Shown here: positions 1 through 7,261 of the stretch, one piece after another
Layout: each line of letters opens with the position of its first letter
Position numbering within the stretch: position 1 is the stretch's first letter
Source: an uncultured Prevotella sp.
GTDB taxonomy: Bacteria; Bacteroidota; Bacteroidia; Bacteroidales; Bacteroidaceae
Reading direction: 5' to 3'
Assembly: GCA_900548585.1 (NCBI GenBank)
Contig: URLI01000056.1
Coordinates: 1-8,977 of the forward strand
DNA length: 8,977 bases
Program-made: the position numbers and the translations under genes
The notes under the pieces: model-generated
What the model was told of the DNA's origin: nothing
Seen by the model: only the letters and a program-made list of their open reading frames with translations
Databases searched by the model: none

Positions 1-720
1 CACGGCTACAAGTATATAATAGGTGCGAAGATAAAGAATGAAAGTCAGCAGGTCAAGAACTGGATACTGGAACAGCCCAGGCGCGACTGCCAGATGGTTG
101 AATATGACAAAGGAGGCGGACGCCGTCTCTTGGTCGGCTATACTGATGACCGTGCAAAGAAAGATGCCTATAACCGGGAGAAGGGAATACGCAGGCTGGA
201 AAAGGCTTACAAGCATGGCGCGCTCACGAAAGGCAATATTAACAAAAGAGGCTATAACAAGTTTTTATCGATGGATGGCGAAGTGAGAGTCACCATCAAT
301 TATAATCGTGTTGCTGATGATTCTCGTTGGGATGGTCTTAAAGGGTATCTCACCAATACGGATATACCAATACATGACGTATACACAGCATATCACAACC
401 TTTGGCATGTGGAACGGGCCTTCCGTATAGCGAAATCAAAGATAGAAATACGTCCCATGTTTCATTTTACACGCAAACGAATCGAGGGCCATATATGCAT
501 CTGTTTCGTGGCTTTGAAAGTATACAAGGAATTGGAGCATATGCTGAAGACCTCAGAGATTAAGATGAGCATAGACAAGGTGCTTGCATTGGCAAAAACA
601 ATCACTACGATACAAATAAAACTACCTCTGAACAAGGAGGTTTATACACAAACAATGCTGATGACAAGACATCAGAGAATAGCTAAACTATTTGATGAGG
701 ATTTTTGGGGTGCGCAATGA
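1..720 (+). CDS. IS1634/IS4-like DDE transposase, C-terminal part (5' truncated by window edge)
   Basis: The frame is open from base 1 to a TGA at 718-720, giving 239 codons with no start needed; the true start lies left of the window. The fragment carries the C-terminal signature of IS4-superfamily transposases: Y131-x2-L-x3-E138-x6-K145 (Y codon at 391, E at 412, K at 433). This matches the YREK pattern except that L replaces R, as I recall for IS1634-type enzymes. E138 would be the third catalytic acid of the RNase H-fold DDE domain. The stretch GYKYIIGAKIKNE at residues 2-14 and WDGLKGYLTNT near residues 110-120 also fit IS1634 family members. The two catalytic Asp residues should lie upstream and cannot be checked. 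Base composition is AT-richer than the genes that follow. The enzyme would cut and paste the insertion sequence. Whether the full copy is intact is unknown. Confidence 0.88.
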   Translation, partial: HGYKYIIGAKIKNESQQVKNWILEQPRRDCQMVEYDKGGGRRLLVGYTDDRAKKDAYNREKGIRRLEKAYKHGALTKGNINKRGYNKFLSMDGEVRVTINYNRVADDSRWDGLKGYLTNTDIPIHDVYTAYHNLWHVERAFRIAKSKIEIRPMFHFTRKRIEGHICICFVALKVYKELEHMLKTSEIKMSIDKVLALAKTITTIQIKLPLNKEVYTQTMLMTRHQRIAKLFDEDFWGAQ

Positions 721-971
721 CGAAGTCAGGTGATGGTAATCTTCATGTTCCTATGTTTTTTATTTCAGCCACAAAGGTAATGCCTTTCCCGTAAATGTTC
801 CCACATATCCCCAATAAACTTTGATTCGTTTAAATCTATTTATGATTTGGTTTTTGCACTTTCTTTCCTTATTATCAGCTGTTTGCAGGTGTCGCCATCA
901 AAATTCACTAAATCAAATCAATGCTGTTTTAGTATATACGGTTTCCACGCTTTTTCATGCCATGACGCCGA
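721..971. other. Gene-free stretch: probable IS right end plus intergenic DNA
   Basis: This 251-bp AT-rich stretch lies between the transposase stop and the mrp stop, so the two genes converge on it. It should contain the right terminal inverted repeat of the IS, but the left end is outside the window so the boundary cannot be placed. The only local structure I see is a 5-bp hairpin, AAAGG-TAATG-CCTTT at 773-787, with no U-run after it, so it is a weak terminator candidate at best. I see no convincing gene. Confidence 0.5.
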
Positions 972-2075
972 TTACCGTCGCTTCACCGAGACGACCTTCG
1001 TGGGCGGCTGCTCCCTGTTGCGGCGGTTCACGACGCTCGACACGGCCTGCGCGAGATTGAGGAACGCGATGCCCGTCATCGTGTCGGCCGAGAGAGCCGC
1101 CGGCCGGCCGCCGTCGCCGCTCTCGCATATCCCCTGCACCAGCGGTATCTGCGCCAGCAGCGGCACGCCGAGCTCATCGGCAAGCCGCCGGCAGCCTTCC
1201 CTGCCGAAGATGTAATACTTGTTGCCGGGCAGTTCCTCCGGCGTGAACCATGCCATGTTCTCCACAAGTCCGAGTATAGGCACGTTCACCTTCTCGTTGC
1301 GGTACATGTCAACGCCCTTGCGCGCGTCGGCGAGCGCCACCTGCTGCGGAGTGGACACGACCACCGCACCCGTGATGGCGAGCGTCTGAAGCAGCGTGAG
1401 GTGGATGTCGCTCGTCCCGGGAGGGGTGTCGAGTATCAGGTAGTCGAGCTCGCCCCAGTTGGCATCGGCAATCAACTGCCTCAGCGCGTTCGATGCCATG
1501 CTGCCACGCCACAGAGTCGCCGTTTCCGGGTTCACGAAGAAACCTATTGACAGCAGTTTCACGCCATATTTCTCCACCGGCTCGATGAGGTCGCGGCCAT
1601 CAACATGCACAGAGTACGGGCGAGCGTCCTCAACGTCGAACATCTTAGGCATGCTCGGCCCGAAGATGTCGGCGTCGAGCAGCCCAACCCTGTAGCCCAT
1701 GCGTGCCAGCGAAATGGCGAGGTTGGCGGACACGGTGCTTTTGCCCACGCCGCCCTTGCCGCTGCTCACCGCCACGATGTTCCTCACGCCGGGCAGCATC
1801 TTGCCTGCCTCGGGGCGCGGCTTCGACCTGAACTCTGTCTTTATCTCCACCTCCACGTCCTTTGACACATGGTAGTGTATCGCCGCCTCGGCGGCTTTAA
1901 CGGTTGACTTCAGGAACGGGTCGGTCTCGCGCGGGAACTCAATCACCACCCTGACCTTCATTCCGTCGACGACCGGCTGGTCGGCAATCATGCCGCTTGC
2001 CACGAGGCTTTTCCTCGTCCCTGGGTATGTCACCTTCTCCAGGGCATCCATTATCATTTTCGGGTATATTGTCAT
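972..2075 (-). CDS. mrp: Mrp/NBP35 (ApbC-type) P-loop ATPase, iron-sulfur cluster carrier family
   Basis: This 367-residue cytoplasmic protein has the full Mrp architecture. Residues about 1-75 are an MIP18/DUF59-like domain. Residues about 97-345 are a ParA/MinD-type ATPase with the deviant Walker A GKGGVGKS (106-113), the LLDADIFGPS segment (132-141) and the DTPPGTSD switch motif (216-223). Family members bind and transfer Fe-S clusters to apoproteins as dimers in an ATP-dependent way. The usual CxxC cluster-binding pair after the VENMA motif is absent: residues 271-290 read VENMAWFTPEELPGNKYYIF, and the only cysteines are C295 and C317. From memory this is usual for Bacteroidales Mrp, so the protein is probably intact, but cluster binding is less certain. 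The start at 2075 gives a normal N-terminus (MTIYPKMIMDALEKV). It is the last gene of the - strand run, 73 bp after the alkD-like gene, so co-transcription is possible. Confidence 0.95.
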   Translation of the reverse strand: MTIYPKMIMDALEKVTYPGTRKSLVASGMIADQPVVDGMKVRVVIEFPRETDPFLKSTVKAAEAAIHYHVSKDVEVEIKTEFRSKPRPEAGKMLPGVRNIVAVSSGKGGVGKSTVSANLAISLARMGYRVGLLDADIFGPSMPKMFDVEDARPYSVHVDGRDLIEPVEKYGVKLLSIGFFVNPETATLWRGSMASNALRQLIADANWGELDYLILDTPPGTSDIHLTLLQTLAITGAVVVSTPQQVALADARKGVDMYRNEKVNVPILGLVENMAWFTPEELPGNKYYIFGREGCRRLADELGVPLLAQIPLVQGICESGDGGRPAALSADTMTGIAFLNLAQAVSSVVNRRNREQPPTKVVSVKRR

Positions 2076-2103
2076 TTTTCCGTCTTGTTTTGATATTTTT
2101 CCG

Positions 2104-2111
2104 CGAAGTTA
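2104..2111 (-). promoter_or_regulatory. Possible Bacteroidetes -7 box upstream of mrp
   Basis: Read on the - strand this is TAACTTCG, one mismatch from the TAnnTTTG consensus, 28 nt before the mrp ATG. No matching TTTG -33 element is seen 19-21 nt upstream. It may give mrp its own transcript within the 73-bp gap, or may be chance. Confidence 0.3.
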
Positions 2112-2148
2112 CACCTTTTTACTGAAAACAGGGAACTTTCCGGCGCAT

Positions 2149-2961
2149 TTATTTGCCCGGGGCATTCGTTTGCAGCCTTGTCGGCAGCGTCTGCCCATGC
2201 CTGCCAGCGTCCATCCACCGCCTGCGCTCGTCGTCGTCCATCCGCTCTATTGCATAACGCAGAGTGGTGCGCGGCATAGTGGCGGCATGGCTCTCGAGGA
2301 ACGACCTGAGGATTTCCATGCCGGCGAGCTTCCCCATCTCGCGCAGCATCCAGCCCACGGCCTTGTGCATAAGGTCGTGGGGATGGTGCAGGTGACGCTC
2401 GGCATAGCGCAGCGTGTGGCTCGGGTCGCCATGGCGCAGCGGCTCCCATGTGCAAACCATCGAGATGCGCTCCTTCCACAGGTTGCCGCTGTCTGCGAGC
2501 CTGTCTATGACCTCTGTCTTCTCCCTTGACGTAAGGCGCGACGGCAGCACGAGCCACCGCCCGGGTATTTTCGGCGCGGAGAGGTCTACGAGGTCCCAGT
2601 TGTTTGCCCTCGCGGCGTTTCCGACATAGAAATTCACTATGTCATCGCGCTTCTCCATTGCCTCTGCGTCGTCAGTCATGCGCCTGCCGCACAGACTGTC
2701 AAACTGCGCGGCGAGTATCAGCAGGGCGCACAGGCGCGCGTCGTGCAGATCCGACTGCAGCAAACTGAATATTTCCCCACGCTCCATGTCATGGTGTTTC
2801 TTTGCCACGCCGCGCACCTGCGGCACCCTCAGACCGAGGAACTTGTCTCCCTCGCCATACTCCCCCTTCCCGGTCTTGAAGAACTTCATGAGCGTCTGGC
2901 GGCGTTTCTCGTCAGCCATCCCTTTCATCTCATCAATCACCGCGTTTGCCGTGTGTATCAT
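2149..2961 (-). CDS. AlkD-like DNA alkylation repair protein (HEAT-repeat DNA glycosylase family)
   Basis: This 270-residue all-helical protein belongs to the AlkC/AlkD family, whose members excise bulky or cationic alkylated bases (such as N3- and N7-alkyl purines) by wrapping DNA in HEAT-like repeats. All four positions known to matter in Bacillus cereus AlkD (W109, D113, R148, W187) appear to have counterparts: W122 and D126 in NNWDLVDLSAP (the same spacing of 4), R165 in LWKERISMV, and W204 in HKAVGWMLREMGK (the same spacing of 39 from the Arg). D126 would be the catalytic acid and the Trp/Arg residues would contact lesion and backbone. The chosen ATG (2959-2961) is preceded by a purine-rich ACAGGAAAACA and a TATATTTG promoter box; internal Met12 and Met15 are alternatives. 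No signal peptide is seen, so it should be cytoplasmic. The last about 15 residues are polar and probably unstructured. It lies downstream of the tandem array at 3008-3091. Confidence 0.9.
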   Translation of the reverse strand: MIHTANAVIDEMKGMADEKRRQTLMKFFKTGKGEYGEGDKFLGLRVPQVRGVAKKHHDMERGEIFSLLQSDLHDARLCALLILAAQFDSLCGRRMTDDAEAMEKRDDIVNFYVGNAARANNWDLVDLSAPKIPGRWLVLPSRLTSREKTEVIDRLADSGNLWKERISMVCTWEPLRHGDPSHTLRYAERHLHHPHDLMHKAVGWMLREMGKLAGMEILRSFLESHAATMPRTTLRYAIERMDDDERRRWMDAGRHGQTLPTRLQTNAPGK

Positions 2962-2974
2962 TGTTTTCCTGTAT

Positions 2975-2982
2975 CAAATATA
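2975..2982 (-). promoter_or_regulatory. Bacteroidetes -7 promoter box for the alkD-like gene
   Basis: On the - strand this reads TATATTTG, a perfect match to TAnnTTTG, ending 13 nt before the alkD ATG. The transcript would have a very short leader. A TTTG exists further upstream (3008-3011, inside copy 1 of the 22-bp array), but the 25-nt spacer is longer than the usual 19-21, so the -33 element looks poor. A weak -33 with a phased repeat array just behind it is the arrangement expected of an activator-dependent promoter, though that is inference. Confidence 0.55.
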
Positions 2983-3007
2983 GTTAAAATCAGCCGGGAC
3001 TGCACTG

Positions 3008-3091
3008 CAAATTCGGCGTGTTTGCTGACCAAATTCGGCGTATTTACAATGCAAATTCGGCGTGTTTGCAATACAAATTCGGCGTGTTTGC
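3008..3091. repeat. Four-copy tandem array, 18-bp core on an exact 22-bp period
   Basis: The core CAAATTCGGCGTGTTTGC starts at 3008, 3030, 3052 and 3074. Copies 1, 3 and 4 are identical; copy 2 differs at two positions (G to A at core positions 13 and 17). The 4-bp spacers differ in sequence (TGAC, AATG, AATA). A degenerate fifth unit in the same phase may lie at 2986-3003 (about 11 of 18 matches). Each core has imperfect dyad symmetry (CAAA...TTTG, extended to GCAAA...TTTGC in copies 1 and 3). The period is about two helical turns, so all copies face the same side of DNA, and it is not a multiple of 3. The array fills much of the 219-bp gap between the G3E GTPase stop and the alkD promoter. 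Confidence 0.9.
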
Positions 3092-3180
3092 ACCACCGTT
3101 GGCATGCAAGCGGCAGGCTGGTTGTGACATATTGCCATTCCGTTTTGCCGCAAACGAGTCCCGCCAACGCCGTTTACATG

Positions 3181-4413
3181 CTACTGCGCGAGGCACATGT
3201 CGAGCTCGGCGGTGATTTTTTCCCTGTCGAGATGCTGGCCGATGAACACCAGTTTTATCATCCTGTCGCCGTAGGTGTCGTCCCAGTCGCGCATCATGTC
3301 CGGGTTCTGTCTCATCAGTTGCTCAAGTTCCTCCCCGTTTGCCGTGGCATACCACATTCCGCTTCCGCGCAGCGTCTTCTGCACCCCTGCCTGCTCAAAG
3401 AGGAACGACATGTCGCGGTTGTGCGCGAAATAGCACACCCCCTTCGTGCGTATCACCTCCCTGGGCCATTTCTTTGCCACGAAATGGTCGAAGAAATTGA
3501 TGTCGAACGGCTGTCGGCGGTAATACACAAACGTGCTTATGCCATATTCCTCCGCCTCGCCCTCGCCGTGATGGTGATGGTGGTGGTGGTGGCCGTGTCC
3601 GCCTTCGTCTTCATCGAGGTGCGGGTGCTCGTGCTCCGCGTGATGATCGCGGTGGTGCTTCGCCTCGTGTTGCTCCTCCTCTGTCACCGGGCGCTCAATC
3701 TCCTGTATCCATCTTGCCGATGTCACCACCCGCTCGAAGTCGAACAGTCTTGTGTCCAGTATTCGCCCGAGGTCAATGTCGGCATAGTCGCACTCTATGA
3801 TTTCAGCCTTCGGCTGTAGTGTCCTTATGATGTGCTTCACGCGTTCGAGTTCCTCCGGTCTCACCTCCGAGGCCTTGTTTAGCAGGATGATGTTGCAGAA
3901 CTCGATTTGCTGTATGATGAGGTTCTCGATGTCCTCCTCGTCGAGTTTCTCTTTCGTCAGGCTGTCGCCGCACTCGAACTCGCTCTTTATGCGCAGCGCG
4001 TCAACCACGGTCACGATGCAGTCGAGACGTGGGTGGTCGCTCGCTGCAGCCCCCGGGCCCATCAGCGGAATCGAGCATATCGCCTGCGCTATTGGCTCCG
4101 GCTCGCACACTCCGCTTGCCTCGATTACGATGTAGTCGAACTTTCCACTCTTGGTTATGCCGTTGAGCTGTGCGAGCAGGTCGTTCTGCAGCGTGCAGCA
4201 GATGCAGCCGTTCTGGAGGGCCACGAGGCTGTCGTCGCCCTTTGTCACGACGCCGCCCTTCTGAATCAGTCCGGCATCGATGTTCACCTCGCCGATGTCG
4301 TTAACGATAACAGCAAACTTTATGTTTCGCCTGTTGCCAAGAATGCGGTTCACCAATGTTGTTTTTCCGCTGCCGAGGTAGCCGGTCAGCAGCAATACAG
4401 GTGTCTGTCTCAT
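3181..4413 (-). CDS. G3E/COG0523 (CobW-like) P-loop GTPase with His-rich loop, probable metallochaperone
   Basis: This 410-residue cytoplasmic protein has an N-terminal G3E GTPase domain (about 1-230) and a C-terminal CobW_C domain (about 290-405). Visible motifs are the Walker A GYLGSGKTT (11-19), the metal-binding CxCC motif GCICC (69-73, with C70, C72 and C73), the family IEASG motif with E98 in IVIEASGVCEP, and the base-recognition motif near 179-182. That last motif reads NKAS rather than NKxD, so guanine specificity may be altered. Between the domains, residues about 249-282 are very rich in His and acidic residues and include eight consecutive His (275-282). Such loops bind Zn, Co or Ni in COG0523 proteins. 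The likely role is GTP-driven delivery of a metal, often zinc, to client enzymes; the client is not indicated by its neighbours. The ATG at 4413 follows an A-rich ACAGGAAAAAAA leader resembling that of the alkD-like gene. It sits 61 bp after the DHHW gene and could be read through from it. Confidence 0.92.
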   Translation of the reverse strand: MRQTPVLLLTGYLGSGKTTLVNRILGNRRNIKFAVIVNDIGEVNIDAGLIQKGGVVTKGDDSLVALQNGCICCTLQNDLLAQLNGITKSGKFDYIVIEASGVCEPEPIAQAICSIPLMGPGAAASDHPRLDCIVTVVDALRIKSEFECGDSLTKEKLDEEDIENLIIQQIEFCNIILLNKASEVRPEELERVKHIIRTLQPKAEIIECDYADIDLGRILDTRLFDFERVVTSARWIQEIERPVTEEEQHEAKHHRDHHAEHEHPHLDEDEGGHGHHHHHHHHGEGEAEEYGISTFVYYRRQPFDINFFDHFVAKKWPREVIRTKGVCYFAHNRDMSFLFEQAGVQKTLRGSGMWYATANGEELEQLMRQNPDMMRDWDDTYGDRMIKLVFIGQHLDREKITAELDMCLAQ

Positions 4414-4474
4414 TTTTTTCCTGTTTTTTAATAGTGGTTGCTTAAGTTATATGTCATGAAAAAGACTTTTATTG

Positions 4475-5803
4475 CTATTGCGTAAGGAAACGTGCGTATT
4501 TGGTGCAGATTTTCGATGAGTACGCGCTGAAGATGTTGTTGGCGAAAAGTATGTCAGTTATCTTGTTGTCCCTGACATATTTCACCATGTTTTTCGTGAA
4601 ATAGCGGTTGTCGATTATGTGTATTTCCTCGAACGAGAAGAACAGGTAGCCCGGTATGGCATTGCCGAAACTGTCTTTGAGAACGATGAGCCTACGCCCG
4701 TTCTTCGTTGACGTTCGCACTTGGGTTATCTTCGAGTCGCCTCCCATGAAAGTGCAGTATGCGCCGCCGCTTCCGTCCTTGAATTTAACGAAATATTGTC
4801 CTTTGACCGGGCTTCTCTCGCCAGTCACCTGATAGTTCTTGTTCACGTTGTACACGATGTATGTCGTGGTGTACTCCACGCCCACAGGGACATAGTAGAC
4901 GAAATCCTCCGGCGACTGCTTTACGGATATGTCCTTGGAGTAACTGTACATCGACCCTACGAAGCGGCGCACCACCCCGCGCCGGTAACTGCGCAGGTCG
5001 CGGAACGGCACCTTCGCCACCTCGGCGAATTTCCTTGCGGCATAGTATGCGCCGAGCGGCGCCCAGTGGTGGTCGGTGCGCAGGTAGATGTCTTCTGCCG
5101 CATGTTCGCCCAATGTCTGGTATATGTTCACCGGCTTCACGCCAGGCGCGAGATGCCGCATTATGTTGTTGATTGTCATAAGCTGCGGCTTCGTTACCTT
5201 TCTCACCCTCTCGGGGCAGTAATACTCTATTGCCGTCGGGATGACCATGCAGTAAACGTTAACCTTGTCGCCGAATTTCTCCTTGTAAAGGTTGGCAGCC
5301 TTGGCGTATCCCGTTCCTCCCGCAGCCCCTCCGCCGTATGCCATCAGTGCCCTTGCCCGTGGCGGCTTGCCCACCACCACGATGCCTGCATGTGCTATCT
5401 TTGCGTTCTCGTTGGCAGTCACCTTGTTGCGGTACTGGTATGCCGTGTCGCCCGGGGTTGTCTCGTCCGGGATCCCGTCATCTCCTGCCGCAGGTTTCAC
5501 CGCCGTCTCTGCGGCGTGGAACGATATGGCATCGTCTCCCCCGATGTCTAATTTCATAGCCTTGCCGAACATCATGCTCACCGCCATGAACTTGTCGCGG
5601 AACGGCTCGCTGTCGCTGAACCACGAAGAAACTTCCGCTGTGAACTTTCCACTTTTCAGTTTGTCCCACGAGAAAGCCGGGAATGTTGCAAGTTCGCGCT
5701 TCTCCAGTTCCGAGAATGTGCTGCGCGGGAATGTCAGGAACACCACGGTCAGTGCGGTAAACACTCCGGCGAGCAGTCCAAGATAGATTTGGTCGTTTTT
5801 CAT
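4475..5803 (-). CDS. DHHW-family protein (AlgJ/AlgX-like, SGNH-type O-acyltransferase partner)
   Basis: This 442-residue protein has one N-terminal membrane anchor or uncleaved signal (about 6-24), so the rest should be extracytoplasmic. It carries the family opening FSELEKRELATFPAF (30-44) and FSDSEPFRDKF (62-72), the naming motif TDHHW (243-247), and a late Ser block LKDSFGNAIPG (375-385). By analogy with AlgX/AlgJ, D244 and H246 would act with S378 as a Ser-His-Asp triad that moves an acetyl group from the MBOAT partner onto a polysaccharide. Residues about 100-122 (rich in G, D, P and T) look like a flexible linker. The gene starts 12 nt after the MBOAT stop in the same operon, which strongly supports a shared job. 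The leader is A-rich (AAAAGACAATTAAA) without a Shine-Dalgarno site. The acceptor polymer is unknown because no polymer-synthesis gene is in view. Confidence 0.88.
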   Translation of the reverse strand: MKNDQIYLGLLAGVFTALTVVFLTFPRSTFSELEKRELATFPAFSWDKLKSGKFTAEVSSWFSDSEPFRDKFMAVSMMFGKAMKLDIGGDDAISFHAAETAVKPAAGDDGIPDETTPGDTAYQYRNKVTANENAKIAHAGIVVVGKPPRARALMAYGGGAAGGTGYAKAANLYKEKFGDKVNVYCMVIPTAIEYYCPERVRKVTKPQLMTINNIMRHLAPGVKPVNIYQTLGEHAAEDIYLRTDHHWAPLGAYYAARKFAEVAKVPFRDLRSYRRGVVRRFVGSMYSYSKDISVKQSPEDFVYYVPVGVEYTTTYIVYNVNKNYQVTGERSPVKGQYFVKFKDGSGGAYCTFMGGDSKITQVRTSTKNGRRLIVLKDSFGNAIPGYLFFSFEEIHIIDNRYFTKNMVKYVRDNKITDILFANNIFSAYSSKICTKYARFLTQ

Positions 5804-5815
5804 TTTAATTGTCTT

Positions 5816-7261
5816 TTAGAATCGTGTGTATAGGAATGCGTTGTTCGTTGCACCCACAAGCAGTGCTACGCTGAGTGCAAGTATTATCAGAGACAGTGCC
5901 GTGCGTCCGGCGAATATTGCCCCGTTGTGCAGCCACCTGTTGTTGCGAAGCACCCGTGCAGAAACGCCTGCGATAAGCGTTCGCACTGGCATACACAGTA
6001 TGAGTGCGAAGAGGAAGAGCCAGAACTTGTCAATTACGGCAGCCTGCGACACAAAGTCGGTGAAGGCAGTGCCAAGTCCGATGTAAGAGCGGAAGAAGGT
6101 TTGCATTTGCGCGAAGTCCTCGAAGTAGAACATCCCCCAGCCAGTCACGACGACAACAAGGCTGTAGATGTGCAGCAGCGGTGACGGAATGCGGTGTTTA
6201 ATCTTGAGGATCGTGTATTTCTCCGCCATCACGATGACGCCGAAATACAGTCCCCAGATGATGAAGTTCCAGCTTGCGCCGTGCCACATTCCGGTGAGAA
6301 ACCACACCACGAGTATGTTCCATGCCTGATGCCTGCGGTTGCCGCCCATGGGTATATACACATAGTCGCGGAAGAAACTGCCCAGCGAGATGTGCCACCG
6401 CCGCCAGAAGTCGGTTATGGAGTCGCAGCAGTACGGGTGGTTGAAGTTCTCCTTGAAATGGAAGCCAAGGCATCTTCCGATTCCTATCGCCATGTCGCTG
6501 TAGCCGGAGAAGTCGAAATATATCTGCAATGCGAACGCCGTGATGCCCAGCCATGCCCCGGTTGTTGACAGGTTGGCAAGTCCTGCGGCGAGGAACTGGT
6601 CTGCCACCTCCGACAGTTGGTTGGCTATGATGACCTTCTTGCCCAGCCCTACGAAGAAACGGAACACACCGTCGGCTATGTCGCTGGCAGATGCGTGGCG
6701 GTTGCTTATCTCGTCGGCAATGGTGTCATACCGCACTATAGGGCCTGCGATGAGTTGCGGGAACATCGAGATGTAGAGCAGCAGGTCGATGAAGCGGCGT
6801 TGCGCGGGAGACTCCCGGCGATAGACATCAACGAGGTATGTTATTGACTGGAAGGTGTAGAAACTGATGCCGATGGGCAGTGCGAGCATAGGCACTGCCA
6901 CGCTGATGCCGATGCCGGAAAGGATGGAGGCCAGGAAGCCGAGGTACTTGAATATCCCGAGGATGAGAATGTTGCATGCCAGTCCGATCACGAGTGCCAT
7001 CCGCCGCCTTTGCACGGAACGGTCGATGATGCGCCCTGCGATGTAGTTCACAAGTACGCTGAACAGCATGAGGAACACATACACTGGTTCACCCCAGGCG
7101 TAGAAGAGCAGCGAGAACGCCACCAGCACCCAGTTTCGCACACGGTTGCATGGTTTTTCCCCTGAAAGGTTTGACTTCCTGTCGATTAGCGACGCAAGCA
7201 AGTAAAGCAGTGCGAACGCTGGAATGAACGCGAAGATGAAAAATAAGTCTGAGAATACCAT
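5816..7261 (-). CDS. MBOAT-family membrane O-acyltransferase (AlgI/DltB-like)
   Basis: This 481-residue polytopic inner-membrane protein has about ten or more hydrophobic segments, typical of bacterial AlgI-type MBOAT enzymes in length. The family hallmarks are clear: FPQLIAGPIVRY (167-178), IYFDFSGYSDMAIGIGRCLG (247-266), FWRRWHISLGSFFRDYVYIP (285-304) with H290, and FLTGMWHGASWNFIIWG (321-337) with the conserved catalytic H327. Such enzymes accept an acyl group (acetyl in AlgI) from a cytoplasmic donor and pass it across the membrane to an extracytoplasmic transferase. Here that would be the DHHW protein, and perhaps the SGNH protein. Its ATG overlaps the stop of the SGNH gene (TGATG at 7259-7263), so translation is probably coupled. 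The 35 nt before the start are almost all A with few C/G, encoding the Lys-rich tail of the previous protein. Membrane topology was judged by eye only. Confidence 0.95.
   Translation of the reverse strand: MVFSDLFFIFAFIPAFALLYLLASLIDRKSNLSGEKPCNRVRNWVLVAFSLLFYAWGEPVYVFLMLFSVLVNYIAGRIIDRSVQRRRMALVIGLACNILILGIFKYLGFLASILSGIGISVAVPMLALPIGISFYTFQSITYLVDVYRRESPAQRRFIDLLLYISMFPQLIAGPIVRYDTIADEISNRHASASDIADGVFRFFVGLGKKVIIANQLSEVADQFLAAGLANLSTTGAWLGITAFALQIYFDFSGYSDMAIGIGRCLGFHFKENFNHPYCCDSITDFWRRWHISLGSFFRDYVYIPMGGNRRHQAWNILVVWFLTGMWHGASWNFIIWGLYFGVIVMAEKYTILKIKHRIPSPLLHIYSLVVVVTGWGMFYFEDFAQMQTFFRSYIGLGTAFTDFVSQAAVIDKFWLFLFALILCMPVRTLIAGVSARVLRNNRWLHNGAIFAGRTALSLIILALSVALLVGATNNAFLYTRF

Noticed and set aside
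38..286. Second small + strand frame overlapping the transposase
   Set aside because: It is an out-of-frame reading of the transposase, whose own frame is open from base 1 and carries the family motifs.
773..787. Rho-independent terminator between the transposase and mrp
   Set aside because: The stem is only 5 bp and no T-run follows on either strand; not enough to call.
3008..3091. CRISPR-like array of regularly spaced repeats
   Set aside because: The spacers are only 4 bp and the repeats 18 bp, with no cas genes; this is a phased tandem repeat, not CRISPR.
2743..3819. Long + strand reading frame of 358 codons
   Set aside because: It lies antisense to the well-supported G3E GTPase and alkD genes, has no family features, and its Val-rich run is simply the reverse of the His codon run.
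4721..5551. + strand reading frame of 276 codons
   Set aside because: It is antisense to the DHHW gene, with no recognisable domains; a by-product of GC-rich codon use.
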